DNA of 33,927 nucleotides from Oscillatoriaceae cyanobacterium M7585_C2015_266 (GTDB taxonomy: Bacteria > Cyanobacteriota > Cyanobacteriia > Cyanobacteriales > Oscillatoriaceae): positions 1 to 33,927 of the forward strand of contig DVEG01000012.1 of assembly GCA_015295835.1 (NCBI GenBank). Reading direction: 5' to 3'. Positions within the stretch are counted from its first letter, which is position 1. Every line of letters begins with the position of its first letter. Below the pieces are notes generated by a model. That model made no database searches, was not told where the DNA came from, and saw only the letters and a program-made list of their open reading frames with translations. A program made the translations under genes and the position numbers. Positions 7,659 through 16,031 of the stretch are shown here, in pieces.

Positions 7659-8918
7659 ATGATAGAATTGCTAAAACAAGTAAGAGTGATCGATCCGCTT
7701 GCTAAAACTGATCAGATAGCTGACGTGGCGATCGCTAGTGGATTTATCCAAGCGATCGAGCAAGAAATTTGCGATCTTCCCACCGACAGCCAACAGCACG
7801 ATTGCCGAGGACTAATTCTTGGACCTGGATTAATAGATCTTTACAGTCACAGCGGCGAACCAGGGTTTGAAGAAAGAGAAACCATCGCATCTCTTAAACG
7901 TGCCGCCTTTAAAGGCGGATTTACCCGCCTCGCCATCCTGCCCGATACTAATCCCCCAGTCGATAACCCTGGAGGGCTAGCTCTATTGCGAAAAGCCTCC
8001 GAAATCTCCAGGGATTCTGCCCCTAATTTGTATTTTTGGGGAGCTCTGACGATAAACATTCAAGGGCAACAGATGACAGAATTAGCAGAATTGGCTGCAG
8101 CCGGAGTAGTAGGCTTTGCTGATGGGCAACCAGTCAATAATCTGGCACTACTGCGCCGGATATTGGAATATCTCAAACCGCTGCAAAAACCTGTTGCCCT
8201 GTGGCCAAAAGACCGGAATTTGGCTAGTAATGGCGTTATGCGCGAGGGAGCAGATTCAATTCGCCTCGGCTTACCTGGGAATCCCGCCATCTCTGAAACT
8301 TCTGCCCTCGCAGCTCTTCTGGAAGTCGTCGCCGCTACTGAAACTCCTGTACATCTGATGCGCATTTCTACGGCTCGCAGTGTCGAGCTGATTCGAGACG
8401 CTAAAGCGCGCGGCTTGCCAATTACTGCTAGTACTACTTGGATGCATTTGTTACTTGACACGAGTGCAATAAGCAGCTATAACCCGGCATTACGTCTGGA
8501 ACCGCCGTTAGGAAATCCTAGGGATCGTACCGCACTGATTGCTGGAGTAAGAGAGGGGGTAATAGATGCGATCGCGATCGATCACGCCCCCTATACTTAT
8601 GAAGAGAAAACCGTCGCCTTTGGAGAAGCACCTCCCGGAGCGATCGGATTAGAACTCGCCCTCCCCCTCCTGTGGCAAGAACTTGTGGAAACAGGATACT
8701 TAAGTGCCTGGCAGCTTTGGCGCAGTCTCAGCACCCAACCCGCCCATTGCCTACAACAAGAACCGCCAGCCCCAACCGTCGGCGCTCGTGCCGAACTGGT
8801 ACTTTTCGATCCCCTGAAAAAATGGACAGTTGACACCCAAACCCTTGAGAGCCGCTCTCAAAACACTCCTTGGCTGGGGCAAACCCTAACAGGTCGCGTT
8901 TTACAAATTTGGAATTAA
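7659..8918 (+). CDS. Dihydroorotase-like protein, metal site degenerate (PyrC' / PyrX type)
   Basis: A 419-residue amidohydrolase-fold protein clearly related to dihydroorotase: PGLIDLYSHSGEPG, LPDTNPPVDNPGGL, IDHAPYTYEEK and a C-terminal GARAELVLFDP cap. The catalytic site is largely lost. In the DxHxHxR motif the first His is Y62 and the Arg is G66; the carbamylated-Lys position is V151, the next His W182 (ALWPKD) and the next R235. Only H64 and D308 (IDHAP) remain. Such inactive homologues are known in other bacteria as PyrC' and scaffold aspartate transcarbamoylase; that role here is inference. It starts 12 nt after the phosphatase gene, so the two are probably co-transcribed. No frameshift or stop is present, so it is a pseudoenzyme rather than a pseudogene. 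Confidence 0.85.
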   Translation: MIELLKQVRVIDPLAKTDQIADVAIASGFIQAIEQEICDLPTDSQQHDCRGLILGPGLIDLYSHSGEPGFEERETIASLKRAAFKGGFTRLAILPDTNPPVDNPGGLALLRKASEISRDSAPNLYFWGALTINIQGQQMTELAELAAAGVVGFADGQPVNNLALLRRILEYLKPLQKPVALWPKDRNLASNGVMREGADSIRLGLPGNPAISETSALAALLEVVAATETPVHLMRISTARSVELIRDAKARGLPITASTTWMHLLLDTSAISSYNPALRLEPPLGNPRDRTALIAGVREGVIDAIAIDHAPYTYEEKTVAFGEAPPGAIGLELALPLLWQELVETGYLSAWQLWRSLSTQPAHCLQQEPPAPTVGARAELVLFDPLKKWTVDTQTLESRSQNTPWLGQTLTGRVLQIWN

Positions 8919-8953
8919 CTGCTAATAATTAGCTTTTATTTTGCAAAAAAATA

Positions 8954-8979
8954 GACGGACACCAATCCGTCATGTTTAT
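8954..8979. terminator. Bidirectional terminator between dihydroorotase-like gene and lepB
   Basis: GACGGA (8954-8959) pairs with TCCGTC (8966-8971) around a 6-nt loop. An A-rich run (8945-8951) precedes the stem and ATGTTTATT follows it, giving a modest T tail in either direction. It sits in the 84-nt gap between two convergent genes. Confidence 0.6.
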
Positions 8980-9002
8980 TAATTAAGAAATTGCAATTAA
9001 AA

Positions 9003-9608
9003 TTATTGCGGATTTTCTTCCAAATGATAAACCGGCTGGGGATTAATCTCCCCAAGGCGAGTCAAAGGCCAGAAACGGACCACTGCTCGACCGATAATAT
9101 GATCGCGGGGGACAAAACCCCAGTAGTGACTGTCATAGCTGTTATTGCGGTTATCCCCCAAAACTAAATAATGGCCAGGCGGCACTTTCACTGGGCCATA
9201 TTGATAAAGCGGTTCCTCTTCGATATAATTTTCCCGCAATAGGCGATTGTTAATGTAAACCCTTCCCCCTTTCACTTCCACAGTTTCTCCCGGCAGCCCT
9301 ATCACCCGTTTAATAAAGGCATCATGAAAATTCTGCCGCTCTAGGGTGTCGGTTGGAGAAAATACCACAATGTCACCCCGTTTAGGATCTTGGAATCTAT
9401 AGCTTAATTTATCGACGAGCAGGCGATCATTAATCTGTAGGGTGGGCAGCATAGATCCCGATGGGATGTAGCGAGCTTCGGCGACAAAAGTACGAATCCC
9501 AAAGGCTAATAAGGCACTCAACCCAATAGTCTTGAGTGCTTCTATCCAGGGATTTTCAGTATTTTGTTGAGGCTGGTTGTCAGGTATTTCTTGCTGCACG
9601 CGAGTCAT
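9003..9608 (-). CDS. lepB: Signal peptidase I
   Basis: A 201-residue type I signal peptidase, which removes signal peptides from exported proteins on the outer face of the plasma or thylakoid membrane. One N-terminal membrane segment (about 26-44) is followed by the conserved boxes: [12 protein letters not shown] with catalytic S52, [24 protein letters not shown] with the catalytic base K100, and [18 protein letters not shown]. It is short, like other cyanobacterial and plastid enzymes. The ATG at 9608 gives the usual MTRVQQ-type start with a polar N-terminus before the membrane helix; the frame extends to a TTG at 9671, but that adds an unlikely hydrophobic segment. It is transcribed toward the dihydroorotase-like gene and divergently from pyrC. 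Confidence 0.92.
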   Translation of the reverse strand: MTRVQQEIPDNQPQQNTENPWIEALKTIGLSALLAFGIRTFVAEARYIPSGSMLPTLQINDRLLVDKLSYRFQDPKRGDIVVFSPTDTLERQNFHDAFIKRVIGLPGETVEVKGGRVYINNRLLRENYIEEEPLYQYGPVKVPPGHYLVLGDNRNNSYDSHYWGFVPRDHIIGRAVVRFWPLTRLGEINPQPVYHLEENPQ

Positions 9609-9860
9609 ATCTACTATATTTAGTCTATAATGGAAAAACGTAAACGATAGAATAAAAAATATTTCGCACAAGAGTTAGGTTTGGCTGAAATTTTTGCAAG
9701 CTAAGGTATATTAAAAGCTATACTATTTTTCTAACAATTGTAATAATTATTAGTGTTAAACGGTTCTGATTTTCCCTTTGCCGCCAACGGAAGCAGTCTA
9801 AGCCAGAAGCCAAGCGACTTGATTGATTCCTCCTTAAAGCTCAGTTTATCAAAAGCAAAC

Positions 9861-9889
9861 TACTTTCATTTCATATTTTTGCGAAAGTA
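9861..9889 (+). promoter_or_regulatory. Hairpin just upstream of the pyrC start codon
   Basis: TACTTTC (9861-9867) is complementary to GAAAGTA (9883-9889), with a 15-nt loop, and ends 5 nt before the pyrC ATG at 9895. It covers the place where a ribosome-binding site would be, and no canonical Shine-Dalgarno sequence is seen. A role in translation control is inference from position only. Confidence 0.35.
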
Positions 9890-9894
9890 CAGTC

Positions 9895-11223
9895 ATGTCT
9901 GCAACTCCTTGCTTATGGATTCGTAACGCCCGCATCCTCTTACCTAACGGTGAGTGGATGGTAGGAGACGTACAAACGCGCGCTCGCACCATCATTCAAG
10001 TCGCGCCAGAGATTGCTGCCGAGGAGATTATACCCACTGCTCGCGAGATAGACGCTTCTGGATTAACTTTGTTGCCTGGAGTCATCGATCCCCAGGTACA
10101 TTTTCGAGAGCCAGGGCTAGAACACAAAGAAGACTTATTTACAGCCTCAAAAGCCTGCGCCCGCGGCGGAGTCACCTCATTTTTAGAAATGCCGAATACG
10201 CACCCCCTAACGATTACTCAAGCGGCTTTAGATGACAAACTGCAACGGGCTGCCCAAAAGTGCTTAGTTAATTATGGCTTTTTTATTGGCGCAACTCCAG
10301 AAAATTTACCAGATCTTCACACAGCCAACCCCACACCGGGAATCAAAATTTTTATGGGCTCAATGCATGGGCCATTATTAGTAGATGACCAAGAGGCACT
10401 AGAAGCTATCTTTGCAGCAGGTGAACGCTTAATTGCGGTTCACGCCGAAGATAAAACCCGCATCGAAGAACGACGGAAAATATTTTCAGGGATAACAGAT
10501 CCCGCCATTCACTCCCAAATTCAGGATAATCAAACTGCACTCATAGCCACCAAGCGGGCTTTAGCTCTTTCTAAAAAATATCAGCGACGTCTGCACATCT
10601 TGCATATGTCCACAGGCGAAGAAGCAGAATTGCTGCGTCAAGATAAACCTAGTTGGGTGACGGCAGAAGTCACGCCCCAACATTTGTTGCTAAATGTCAG
10701 TGCTTATGAAAAAATAGGCACATTAGCGCAGATGAATCCCCCACTGCGAGCGCCTCGTGACAACGAAATCCTCTGGCAAGCCCTACTCGATGGTGTCATT
10801 GACTTTATCGCCACGGATCACGCTCCCCACACCTTAGAAGAAAAGGCGAAAGAATATCCTAATAGCCCCTCTGGGATGCCGGGAGTCGAAACCTCTCTGC
10901 CCTTGATGCTCACCCAAGCCATGCAGGGACGCTGTACCGTCGCTCAAGTGGCCAACTGGATGTCAACAGCCGTTGCCAAAGCTTACAAAATTCCCAAAAA
11001 AGGAGCGATCGCCCCCGGTTTTGACGCCGATTTAGTCCTCGTAGATTTAAATACTTACCGCCCAGTCTTGCGGGAAGAACTCCTAACCAAGTGCGGCTGG
11101 AGTCCCTTTGAAGGGTGGAACCTCACCGGTTGGCCAGTTTTCACTATTGTTGGCGGAAAAGTAGTTTATGAAAAAGGCAAAATTAATACAGAAGTTCGAG
11201 GCGAAGCCTTAATTTTCAATTAA
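9895..11223 (+). CDS. pyrC: Dihydroorotase
   Basis: A 442-residue dihydroorotase, the third step of pyrimidine synthesis (carbamoyl aspartate to dihydroorotate). Seen: LLPGVIDPQVHFREPG, EMPNTHPLT, the carbamylated Lys K151 in GIKIFMGS, H183 in AVHAED, H237 in ILHMST, D308 in IATDHAPHT and the NSPSGMPGVETSLPL segment. The first His of HxH is Q67 (D65-P-Q67-V-H69-F-R71). I recall this PQVHFREPG variant from other cyanobacterial and Bacteroidetes dihydroorotases, so it is probably a subfamily feature and not damage. Compared with the paralogue 1 kb upstream, this copy keeps nearly all the active site and should be the working enzyme. Its stop overlaps the stop of convergent tsaE by 4 nt. Confidence 0.88.
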   Translation: MSATPCLWIRNARILLPNGEWMVGDVQTRARTIIQVAPEIAAEEIIPTAREIDASGLTLLPGVIDPQVHFREPGLEHKEDLFTASKACARGGVTSFLEMPNTHPLTITQAALDDKLQRAAQKCLVNYGFFIGATPENLPDLHTANPTPGIKIFMGSMHGPLLVDDQEALEAIFAAGERLIAVHAEDKTRIEERRKIFSGITDPAIHSQIQDNQTALIATKRALALSKKYQRRLHILHMSTGEEAELLRQDKPSWVTAEVTPQHLLLNVSAYEKIGTLAQMNPPLRAPRDNEILWQALLDGVIDFIATDHAPHTLEEKAKEYPNSPSGMPGVETSLPLMLTQAMQGRCTVAQVANWMSTAVAKAYKIPKKGAIAPGFDADLVLVDLNTYRPVLREELLTKCGWSPFEGWNLTGWPVFTIVGGKVVYEKGKINTEVRGEALIFN

Positions 11224-11684
11224 AAAAGATTTTCTATTAATTTTTCCATTTCAAAAGAACCGAACACCGTGAATTCAACAAAACGACTGCCATCAGAAGA
11301 ATAAGTCAAGCTAACTCGCAAATAGCTAGGAGGCAAATAAGGTAGTTTTTCCGCCCATTCAATTGCGACAATTCCCAGGGGAGTTTCTATTCCTTCCCAA
11401 TAAATCTCAGGTTGCAGTGCTGAAACTTCTGACGGCTGCAATCGGTATAAATCGAGGTGGTAAAGGGGAATGCGCCCTTCTAGATATTCGTTAATCAGGG
11501 TAAAAGTCGGGCTGACAATGGCATCGACAATGCCCAAGCCGGTGGCAATCCCCTGAACAAACGTAGTTTTGCCAGCGCCTAACTCCCCTTCTAGGAGAAT
11601 GACGCTGCCTGCCGGAAGCGCTTGCCCCAAAAGAGTGCCCAGAGCGCGAGTAGCCTCAGCATCTGGAAGAGAAAGTTTGATCAC
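11220..11684 (-). CDS. tsaE: tRNA threonylcarbamoyladenosine biosynthesis ATPase TsaE
   Basis: A 154-residue TsaE (YjeE) ATPase, which works with TsaB and TsaD to make the t6A37 modification of ANN-decoding tRNAs. It has the P-loop GELGAGKTT (residues 33-41) followed by VQGIATGLGI, SPTFTLINEY with the switch Thr, YHLDLYRL and the late Trp in AIEWAEKL. Length matches the family. The start is a GTG, and no strong ribosome-binding site precedes it; it lies 15 nt after the yvcK stop, so translation from a yvcK-tsaE message is likely. The tail overlaps the convergent pyrC stop by 4 nt. Confidence 0.93.
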   Translation of the reverse strand: MIKLSLPDAEATRALGTLLGQALPAGSVILLEGELGAGKTTFVQGIATGLGIVDAIVSPTFTLINEYLEGRIPLYHLDLYRLQPSEVSALQPEIYWEGIETPLGIVAIEWAEKLPYLPPSYLRVSLTYSSDGSRFVEFTVFGSFEMEKLIENLF

Positions 11685-11699
11685 TGTGATATTTGATGT

Positions 11700-13064
11700 T
11701 TATAAATTTTGGGCGCGACTGTACCAACGCAGCAAAACTCGAGCCAATTGGTGAGGATTATGACGAACGTAACCGCTTTCTGGATCTTCTTCCATAACAT
11801 TACTCAAGACAATCCGACGCCCAAGTTGGATTACAGCTTCGCGATCGAGAAAAACTGGGTGGGATTTTTCCTGCCCGTAGCGGATTAAAGCTTGTGCTGA
11901 AGGAACTTTGCGCTGTACCAATACTGCACTGAAAAGCTTTTTGCCGCCACAAGCTTGGTCGATCGCCCGGATGTGATCAGCAACTGTATAGTTTAAAGTT
12001 TCTCCAGGCTGCGTCATAATGTTACAGACATAGATTTTGGGCACCTGCCTAGCTGCGATCGCCTCAGCAATTTCCGGCACCAACAGATTAGGAATAATGC
12101 TAGTATAAAGACTACCAGGGCCAATAATAATAAAATCAGCTTCCCGAATCGCCTGTAAAGCTTTTGGTAAAGCCGGAGGATTGGCAGGGGTGCAGCCAAT
12201 TTTAACAATTGTACCCCTAGCTTCCGTAATACTAGATTCTCCCTCAATCCGGCGACCATCTGCTAGCTCAGCCCAGAGGTTGACATCGGCAAGAGTTGAA
12301 GGCAAAACCTGCCCCCGCACCGCTAAAACTCGGGAACTTGCTGCGATCGCCTGTTCCAAGTCTCCCGTGATATCGCTCATCGCCGTCAAAAACAAATTGC
12401 CAAAACTATGTCCTCTTAGCCCATTGCCAGCCCGAAAGCGATATTGAAACAATTCTGTCAGTAATTTTTCTTCATCAGCAAGAGCCGCTAAACAATTTCG
12501 GATATCCCCTGGCGGCAGCACACCATTTTCCCGCCGCAACCGCCCAGAGGAACCTCCATCATCCGCTACCGTCACGATCGCCGTAATATTCGCACTATAT
12601 TTTTTTAATCCTCTTAATAATGTAGATAAACCCGTGCCTCCGCCAATAGCGACAATTTTTGGTCCCCGGTGCAACTTGCGGTGGGTAAGCAGTACGTCAA
12701 TTAGTTCTCCTTCCCCTTCCGGCATCAATACCTCAGTAATCGAACCCACTGTGCGGGTTTGTCCCCAAAAAATCAATAGTAAGCCGCTGAATAAAACAAG
12801 CGGCCCACTAATATAATTTGGAATAATCCTCGTTATGTATTCCAGTACGTTTTCGGTAATTTGAATTAAGTAAAAAATCGGAGTCAGCTTAATCCAAATG
12901 GCAAAACCAAGAATGGTAAGGATGACACCCGCAGCGCTCAACAACAACCAACGTTTAACTAGCAATCCTGGGGCTAGCCATTTAAACCACTGGCTGAGTC
13001 GAACCGGAGTCCGACTTCGGGGTTTAAGTATGTAAAGCGCTTGTTTTAATAGTCCAATTGACAT
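11700..13064 (-). CDS. yvcK: YvcK/CofD-like gluconeogenesis factor with N-terminal membrane segments
   Basis: A 454-residue protein of the YvcK (YbhK/CofD-like) family. The nucleotide-binding core starts near residue 135: [20 protein letters not shown], then [43 protein letters not shown] and [12 protein letters not shown]. In Bacillus YvcK binds UDP-sugars and is needed for cell shape and growth on gluconeogenic carbon. About 130 extra N-terminal residues hold two hydrophobic segments (about 38-58 and 84-103), so this form is probably membrane-anchored, as I recall for other cyanobacterial homologues. It is the first gene of a likely two-gene unit with tsaE and is divergent from the MCE-transport ATPase gene. 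Confidence 0.88.
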   Translation of the reverse strand: MSIGLLKQALYILKPRSRTPVRLSQWFKWLAPGLLVKRWLLLSAAGVILTILGFAIWIKLTPIFYLIQITENVLEYITRIIPNYISGPLVLFSGLLLIFWGQTRTVGSITEVLMPEGEGELIDVLLTHRKLHRGPKIVAIGGGTGLSTLLRGLKKYSANITAIVTVADDGGSSGRLRRENGVLPPGDIRNCLAALADEEKLLTELFQYRFRAGNGLRGHSFGNLFLTAMSDITGDLEQAIAASSRVLAVRGQVLPSTLADVNLWAELADGRRIEGESSITEARGTIVKIGCTPANPPALPKALQAIREADFIIIGPGSLYTSIIPNLLVPEIAEAIAARQVPKIYVCNIMTQPGETLNYTVADHIRAIDQACGGKKLFSAVLVQRKVPSAQALIRYGQEKSHPVFLDREAVIQLGRRIVLSNVMEEDPESGYVRHNPHQLARVLLRWYSRAQNL

Positions 13065-13291
13065 AGTGTTTATGAGAGAGCAGAAAGATAAAAAATTTGA
13101 CAGACCAGTTTAGACTAGAAAATATTTAGGTAAATAGCAATATAATTACGCTATTAGTGCCGTTAACCGCAATTTTGTCTGGCAATGGGCCATATTAGGC
13201 TATAAACGATATACTGGTGGCCAACTGGTAATCAGTAAACACGAGAATCCGAGGCGCTCTACCTCCAGGGAATAAATAAAAATCGTGTAGT

Positions 13292-14074
13292 ATGTCTGAA
13301 CCGTTCATTGAACTAAAGGGCGTTTGCAAGTCCTTTGGCAAAAACATGGTATTAGATAACACGAATATTAGCGTTTATCGGGGAGAAGCGCTGGCTATAA
13401 TTGGACCTTCGGGAACGGGGAAGTCTACAAGTCTAAGAATTATGGCAGGCTTGCTGGCTCCCGATGCAGGAGAAGTCTACGTAAAGGGGCAGCGCCGCAA
13501 TGGGCTGATAGGAGATGTGGAAGATCCGATCCGAATTAGTATGGTGTTTCAGCAGGCGGCACTGTTTGACTCTCTGACGGTAGAGGAAAATGTAGGTTTC
13601 TTGCTTTATCAGCGCTCAAAATTGCCACACCACCGGATTCGGGCGATCGTTAATCAAACTCTGGAAATGGTGGGATTGCCAGGAATTGGCGAACGCTACC
13701 CCGCCGAACTCTCCGGCGGAATGCGCAAGCGCGTCAGTTTCGCTCGGGCAATCATCGGCAACCCAGATGATCCCCGCGATACCCCAGAAGTTATACTCTA
13801 TGATGAGCCTACTGCGGGACTCGATCCGATCGCCTCGACAGTGATTGAAGATTTAATCCGCAAATTACAACACAATCAACGTTGTTGTAGCACTTATGTA
13901 ATGGTGACGCACCAAGAAAGTACCATCCGCCGCACCGCTGACCGCATTTTATTTCTCTATCAGGGCCAAATACGCTGGGAAGGCACTGTCGCCGATATTG
14001 ATACAACGGATAATCCCCTGATTCGACAATTTTTCAGCGGCAGCATCAATGGCCCTATTCAGGCTCTGGCTTAA
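13292..14074 (+). CDS. ATP-binding subunit of an MCE/Mla-type lipid ABC transporter (TGD3/MlaF-like)
   Basis: A 260-residue ABC ATPase: Walker A GPSGTGKS (38-45), Q-loop MVFQQAALFDSLTVEENVGF, signature LSGGMRKRVSFARAI (about 140), Walker B VILYDEPTAGLDP (about 167) and the switch His in VMVTHQEST. The LSGGMRKR signature and the short C-terminal tail match MlaF and plastid TGD3. The next gene encodes an MCE-domain protein, confirming a lipid-transport ATPase. In plastids this system moves lipids between envelope membranes. The permease (MlaE/TGD1-like) is not in this window; cyanobacteria often encode it elsewhere. Confidence 0.9.
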   Translation: MSEPFIELKGVCKSFGKNMVLDNTNISVYRGEALAIIGPSGTGKSTSLRIMAGLLAPDAGEVYVKGQRRNGLIGDVEDPIRISMVFQQAALFDSLTVEENVGFLLYQRSKLPHHRIRAIVNQTLEMVGLPGIGERYPAELSGGMRKRVSFARAIIGNPDDPRDTPEVILYDEPTAGLDPIASTVIEDLIRKLQHNQRCCSTYVMVTHQESTIRRTADRILFLYQGQIRWEGTVADIDTTDNPLIRQFFSGSINGPIQALA

Positions 14075-14108
14075 AAATGGCCTAAGAATACAAGCGAGGA
14101 AAATAAAT

Positions 14109-15608
14109 ATGCGATCGCGATCGCTCCGAGAAGGCTCTGTTGGTTTGTTGCTCCTGTTAGGGTTTATCTCCTTTGGCGCTTTATTATTGTGGTTGCGCGG
14201 TTTGACTTTCGGCAACCGCAGTTATCAGTTTGTCGTTCAATTTAAAGACGCTGGCGGTATGCAAATCGGCGCACCTGTTCGCTATCGCGGTGTCGCCATC
14301 GGTAGAATTATTGACATCCAGCCCAGTGCTAATGGGGTAGATGTTACTCTGGAAATTTCTCCGGCAGATCTGAAAATCCCTCGTGACGTGGCGATCGAAA
14401 CTACTCAATCCGGTTTAATCGGCGAAACTTCTATTGATATCACCCCCAAAACTCGGCTGGAAAATGAAGCTAATATCGCTCAACCTCTCGACCCAAATTG
14501 CAATCCTAACCTTATCATTTGCAATAGATCCAGACTACAAGGTAAGAGCGGTATTAGCTTTGCTGAACTGATGCGTTCCACTGTCGAATTTACTCAACGC
14601 TTCAGCAATCCTATTTTCTTAGAAAACATAAATTCAGTTGTAAAAAATACAGCATCGGCTACAGAAGGGATCACACAGTTAACAAAAGAACTATCAGCTC
14701 TTAGTCAATCAGTAAGGGAAGAACTGAAAAATTTTTCATCTACAACAAGCACTCTTGCTAATACTGCAAATCGGGTTGGTAATTCATTAGAAAAAGCAAC
14801 AAATCAAGTAAATTTTTCTCTGTTGCAGGTAACAAATAAAGTAGAAGAACTCTCGGAAAAATTTGGGGCCACAGCAGATGAATTCAGCACAACAGCAGTA
14901 AAAATAAGAGACAGTGCGTCTCAGTTTAATCGCGTTGCAGGAAATATTAATGGTTTAATTGCAGCCAACAGAGCGACTTTCATAAACACTCTGGATAATC
15001 TCAACCAAACGAGTCTTCAACTTCGTTCTGTAGTGGGGAGTTTGTCGCCAATTATTAACCAGGTGGAAAAAGGAGAATTGTTGCAAAATTTAGAAATGTT
15101 ATCTGCTAATGCAGCAGCAGCATCAGCCCGCTTTCGCGCACTTTCTGAAGGGGAATTTATCCGCAATCTGGAACTTGCTTCTGCTAATGCGGTTAAAACA
15201 ACTGATAATTTACGCGCTCTTTCCGATCCTTCAACTTTAGTAACACTACAGCAAACTTTAGATTCTGCTCGTGCGGTATTTAAAAATGCTGAGAAAATTA
15301 CCTCTGACATAGACGAATTAACTGGTGATCCGAGTTTTCGGAATAATCTGCGCAGGTTGATTAATGGGCTGAGTGGATTGGTGTCTTCAACACAACAGTT
15401 GCAGCAGCAAGTAGAAGTGGCACAAACTTTGGCACCGTATGTAGATGCGCTCGCAGCTTCTAAAGCAGATGTTAAGCCGGAATTTAAAAAACAATTGCAT
15501 AATATCCCGCCTGCTGTATTCAGCACTCCCCTACCGTCGGCAAAATTGCAATCGCTATCACCCTCACCTGTGCCTTCAGAATCGCCCTCACCTCAATCAC
15601 TCCCCTAA
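14109..15608 (+). CDS. MCE-domain substrate-binding protein (MlaD/TGD2-like, Ycf22 family)
   Basis: A 499-residue membrane-anchored protein. One N-terminal hydrophobic segment (about 13-33) is followed by a single MCE domain (about 40-118: YQFVVQFKDAGGMQIGAPVR, YRGVAIGRI and LIGETSIDI), then about 300 residues of Ala/Ser/Asn-rich helix, probably coiled coil (e.g. NTANRVGNSLEKATNQVN), and a Pro/Ser-rich tail. MCE proteins form the hexameric lipid channel of Mla/TGD importers. The ATG at 14109 is preferred because GAGGA (14096-14100) lies 8 nt before it; a frame start at 14049 would overlap the ATPase gene. The first codons contain two overlapping HIP1 octamers. The stop directly abuts the convergent DUF3288 gene. 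Confidence 0.88.
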   Translation: MRSRSLREGSVGLLLLLGFISFGALLLWLRGLTFGNRSYQFVVQFKDAGGMQIGAPVRYRGVAIGRIIDIQPSANGVDVTLEISPADLKIPRDVAIETTQSGLIGETSIDITPKTRLENEANIAQPLDPNCNPNLIICNRSRLQGKSGISFAELMRSTVEFTQRFSNPIFLENINSVVKNTASATEGITQLTKELSALSQSVREELKNFSSTTSTLANTANRVGNSLEKATNQVNFSLLQVTNKVEELSEKFGATADEFSTTAVKIRDSASQFNRVAGNINGLIAANRATFINTLDNLNQTSLQLRSVVGSLSPIINQVEKGELLQNLEMLSANAAAASARFRALSEGEFIRNLELASANAVKTTDNLRALSDPSTLVTLQQTLDSARAVFKNAEKITSDIDELTGDPSFRNNLRRLINGLSGLVSSTQQLQQQVEVAQTLAPYVDALAASKADVKPEFKKQLHNIPPAVFSTPLPSAKLQSLSPSPVPSESPSPQSLP

Positions 15609-15917
15609 TTAACCGTCATCTTCTTCTTCTACTTTTTCTTCTCTCTTGCCGCGGTTTTTATAAACTTTAGCTTTGGCGTGAATTTTTCGCGTCTTAGCAT
15701 AAAGTTGCTCTTCTGTCAATCTCCAAAGGTGGAGAACTTTTTGTAAGTCGGCTTGAATATCTTTGGCACCGGGAAAGCCACGATAGCGAATAAGCAGCCG
15801 CGCTAATTCTGCAAGGTTATAGTCGGTGGGTTGCCCATTAAGAAGAGTGTTGACGATTTCGCGATCGCTCCTAGCCTGGGGATGCTTCTGTTCTTGAAAT
15901 TCCTCAGTTTCAGCCAT
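15609..15917 (-). CDS. DUF3288 family protein
   Basis: A 102-residue soluble, charged protein of the cyanobacterial DUF3288 family, function unknown. Recognised from HPQARSDREIVNTLLNGQP, then PTDYNLAELARLLIRYRGFP and GAKDIQADLQKVLHLW. The C-terminus is very basic and then acidic (KNRGKREEKVEEEDDG). The ATG at 15917 is chosen because the family begins just before this core; the frame continues to 16007, but that would add a hydrophobic segment not expected here. It shares no intergenic space with the convergent MCE gene and is divergent from rpiA. Confidence 0.8.
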   Translation of the reverse strand: MAETEEFQEQKHPQARSDREIVNTLLNGQPTDYNLAELARLLIRYRGFPGAKDIQADLQKVLHLWRLTEEQLYAKTRKIHAKAKVYKNRGKREEKVEEEDDG

Positions 15918-16031
15918 TTCCAGAAGCCCACGTAGATCTGAAATTATAATAACAGCGATCGCCGTGCCGCTAAATACTAAACTAAACTTTGATATTTCTG
16001 CTAGCACTTATTTCACAGAGGAGTTTTGGCG

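Noticed and set aside
8060-8461. 133-codon open frame opposite the dihydroorotase-like gene
   Set aside because: Antisense shadow with Arg/Ala/Ser-biased composition and no motif.
7659-8918. Dihydroorotase-like gene as a pseudogene
   Set aside because: No frameshift or internal stop; full family length and conserved non-catalytic segments. Loss of ligands alone points to a pseudoenzyme.
9829-9835. CCTCCTT as an anti-Shine-Dalgarno element in the pyrC leader
   Set aside because: No complementary ribosome-binding site near the pyrC start to pair with, and a 7-mer is expected by chance.
15017-15526. 169-codon open frame opposite the MCE gene
   Set aside because: Lies fully inside a well-supported gene; Ala/Ser/Cys-rich product without recognisable features.
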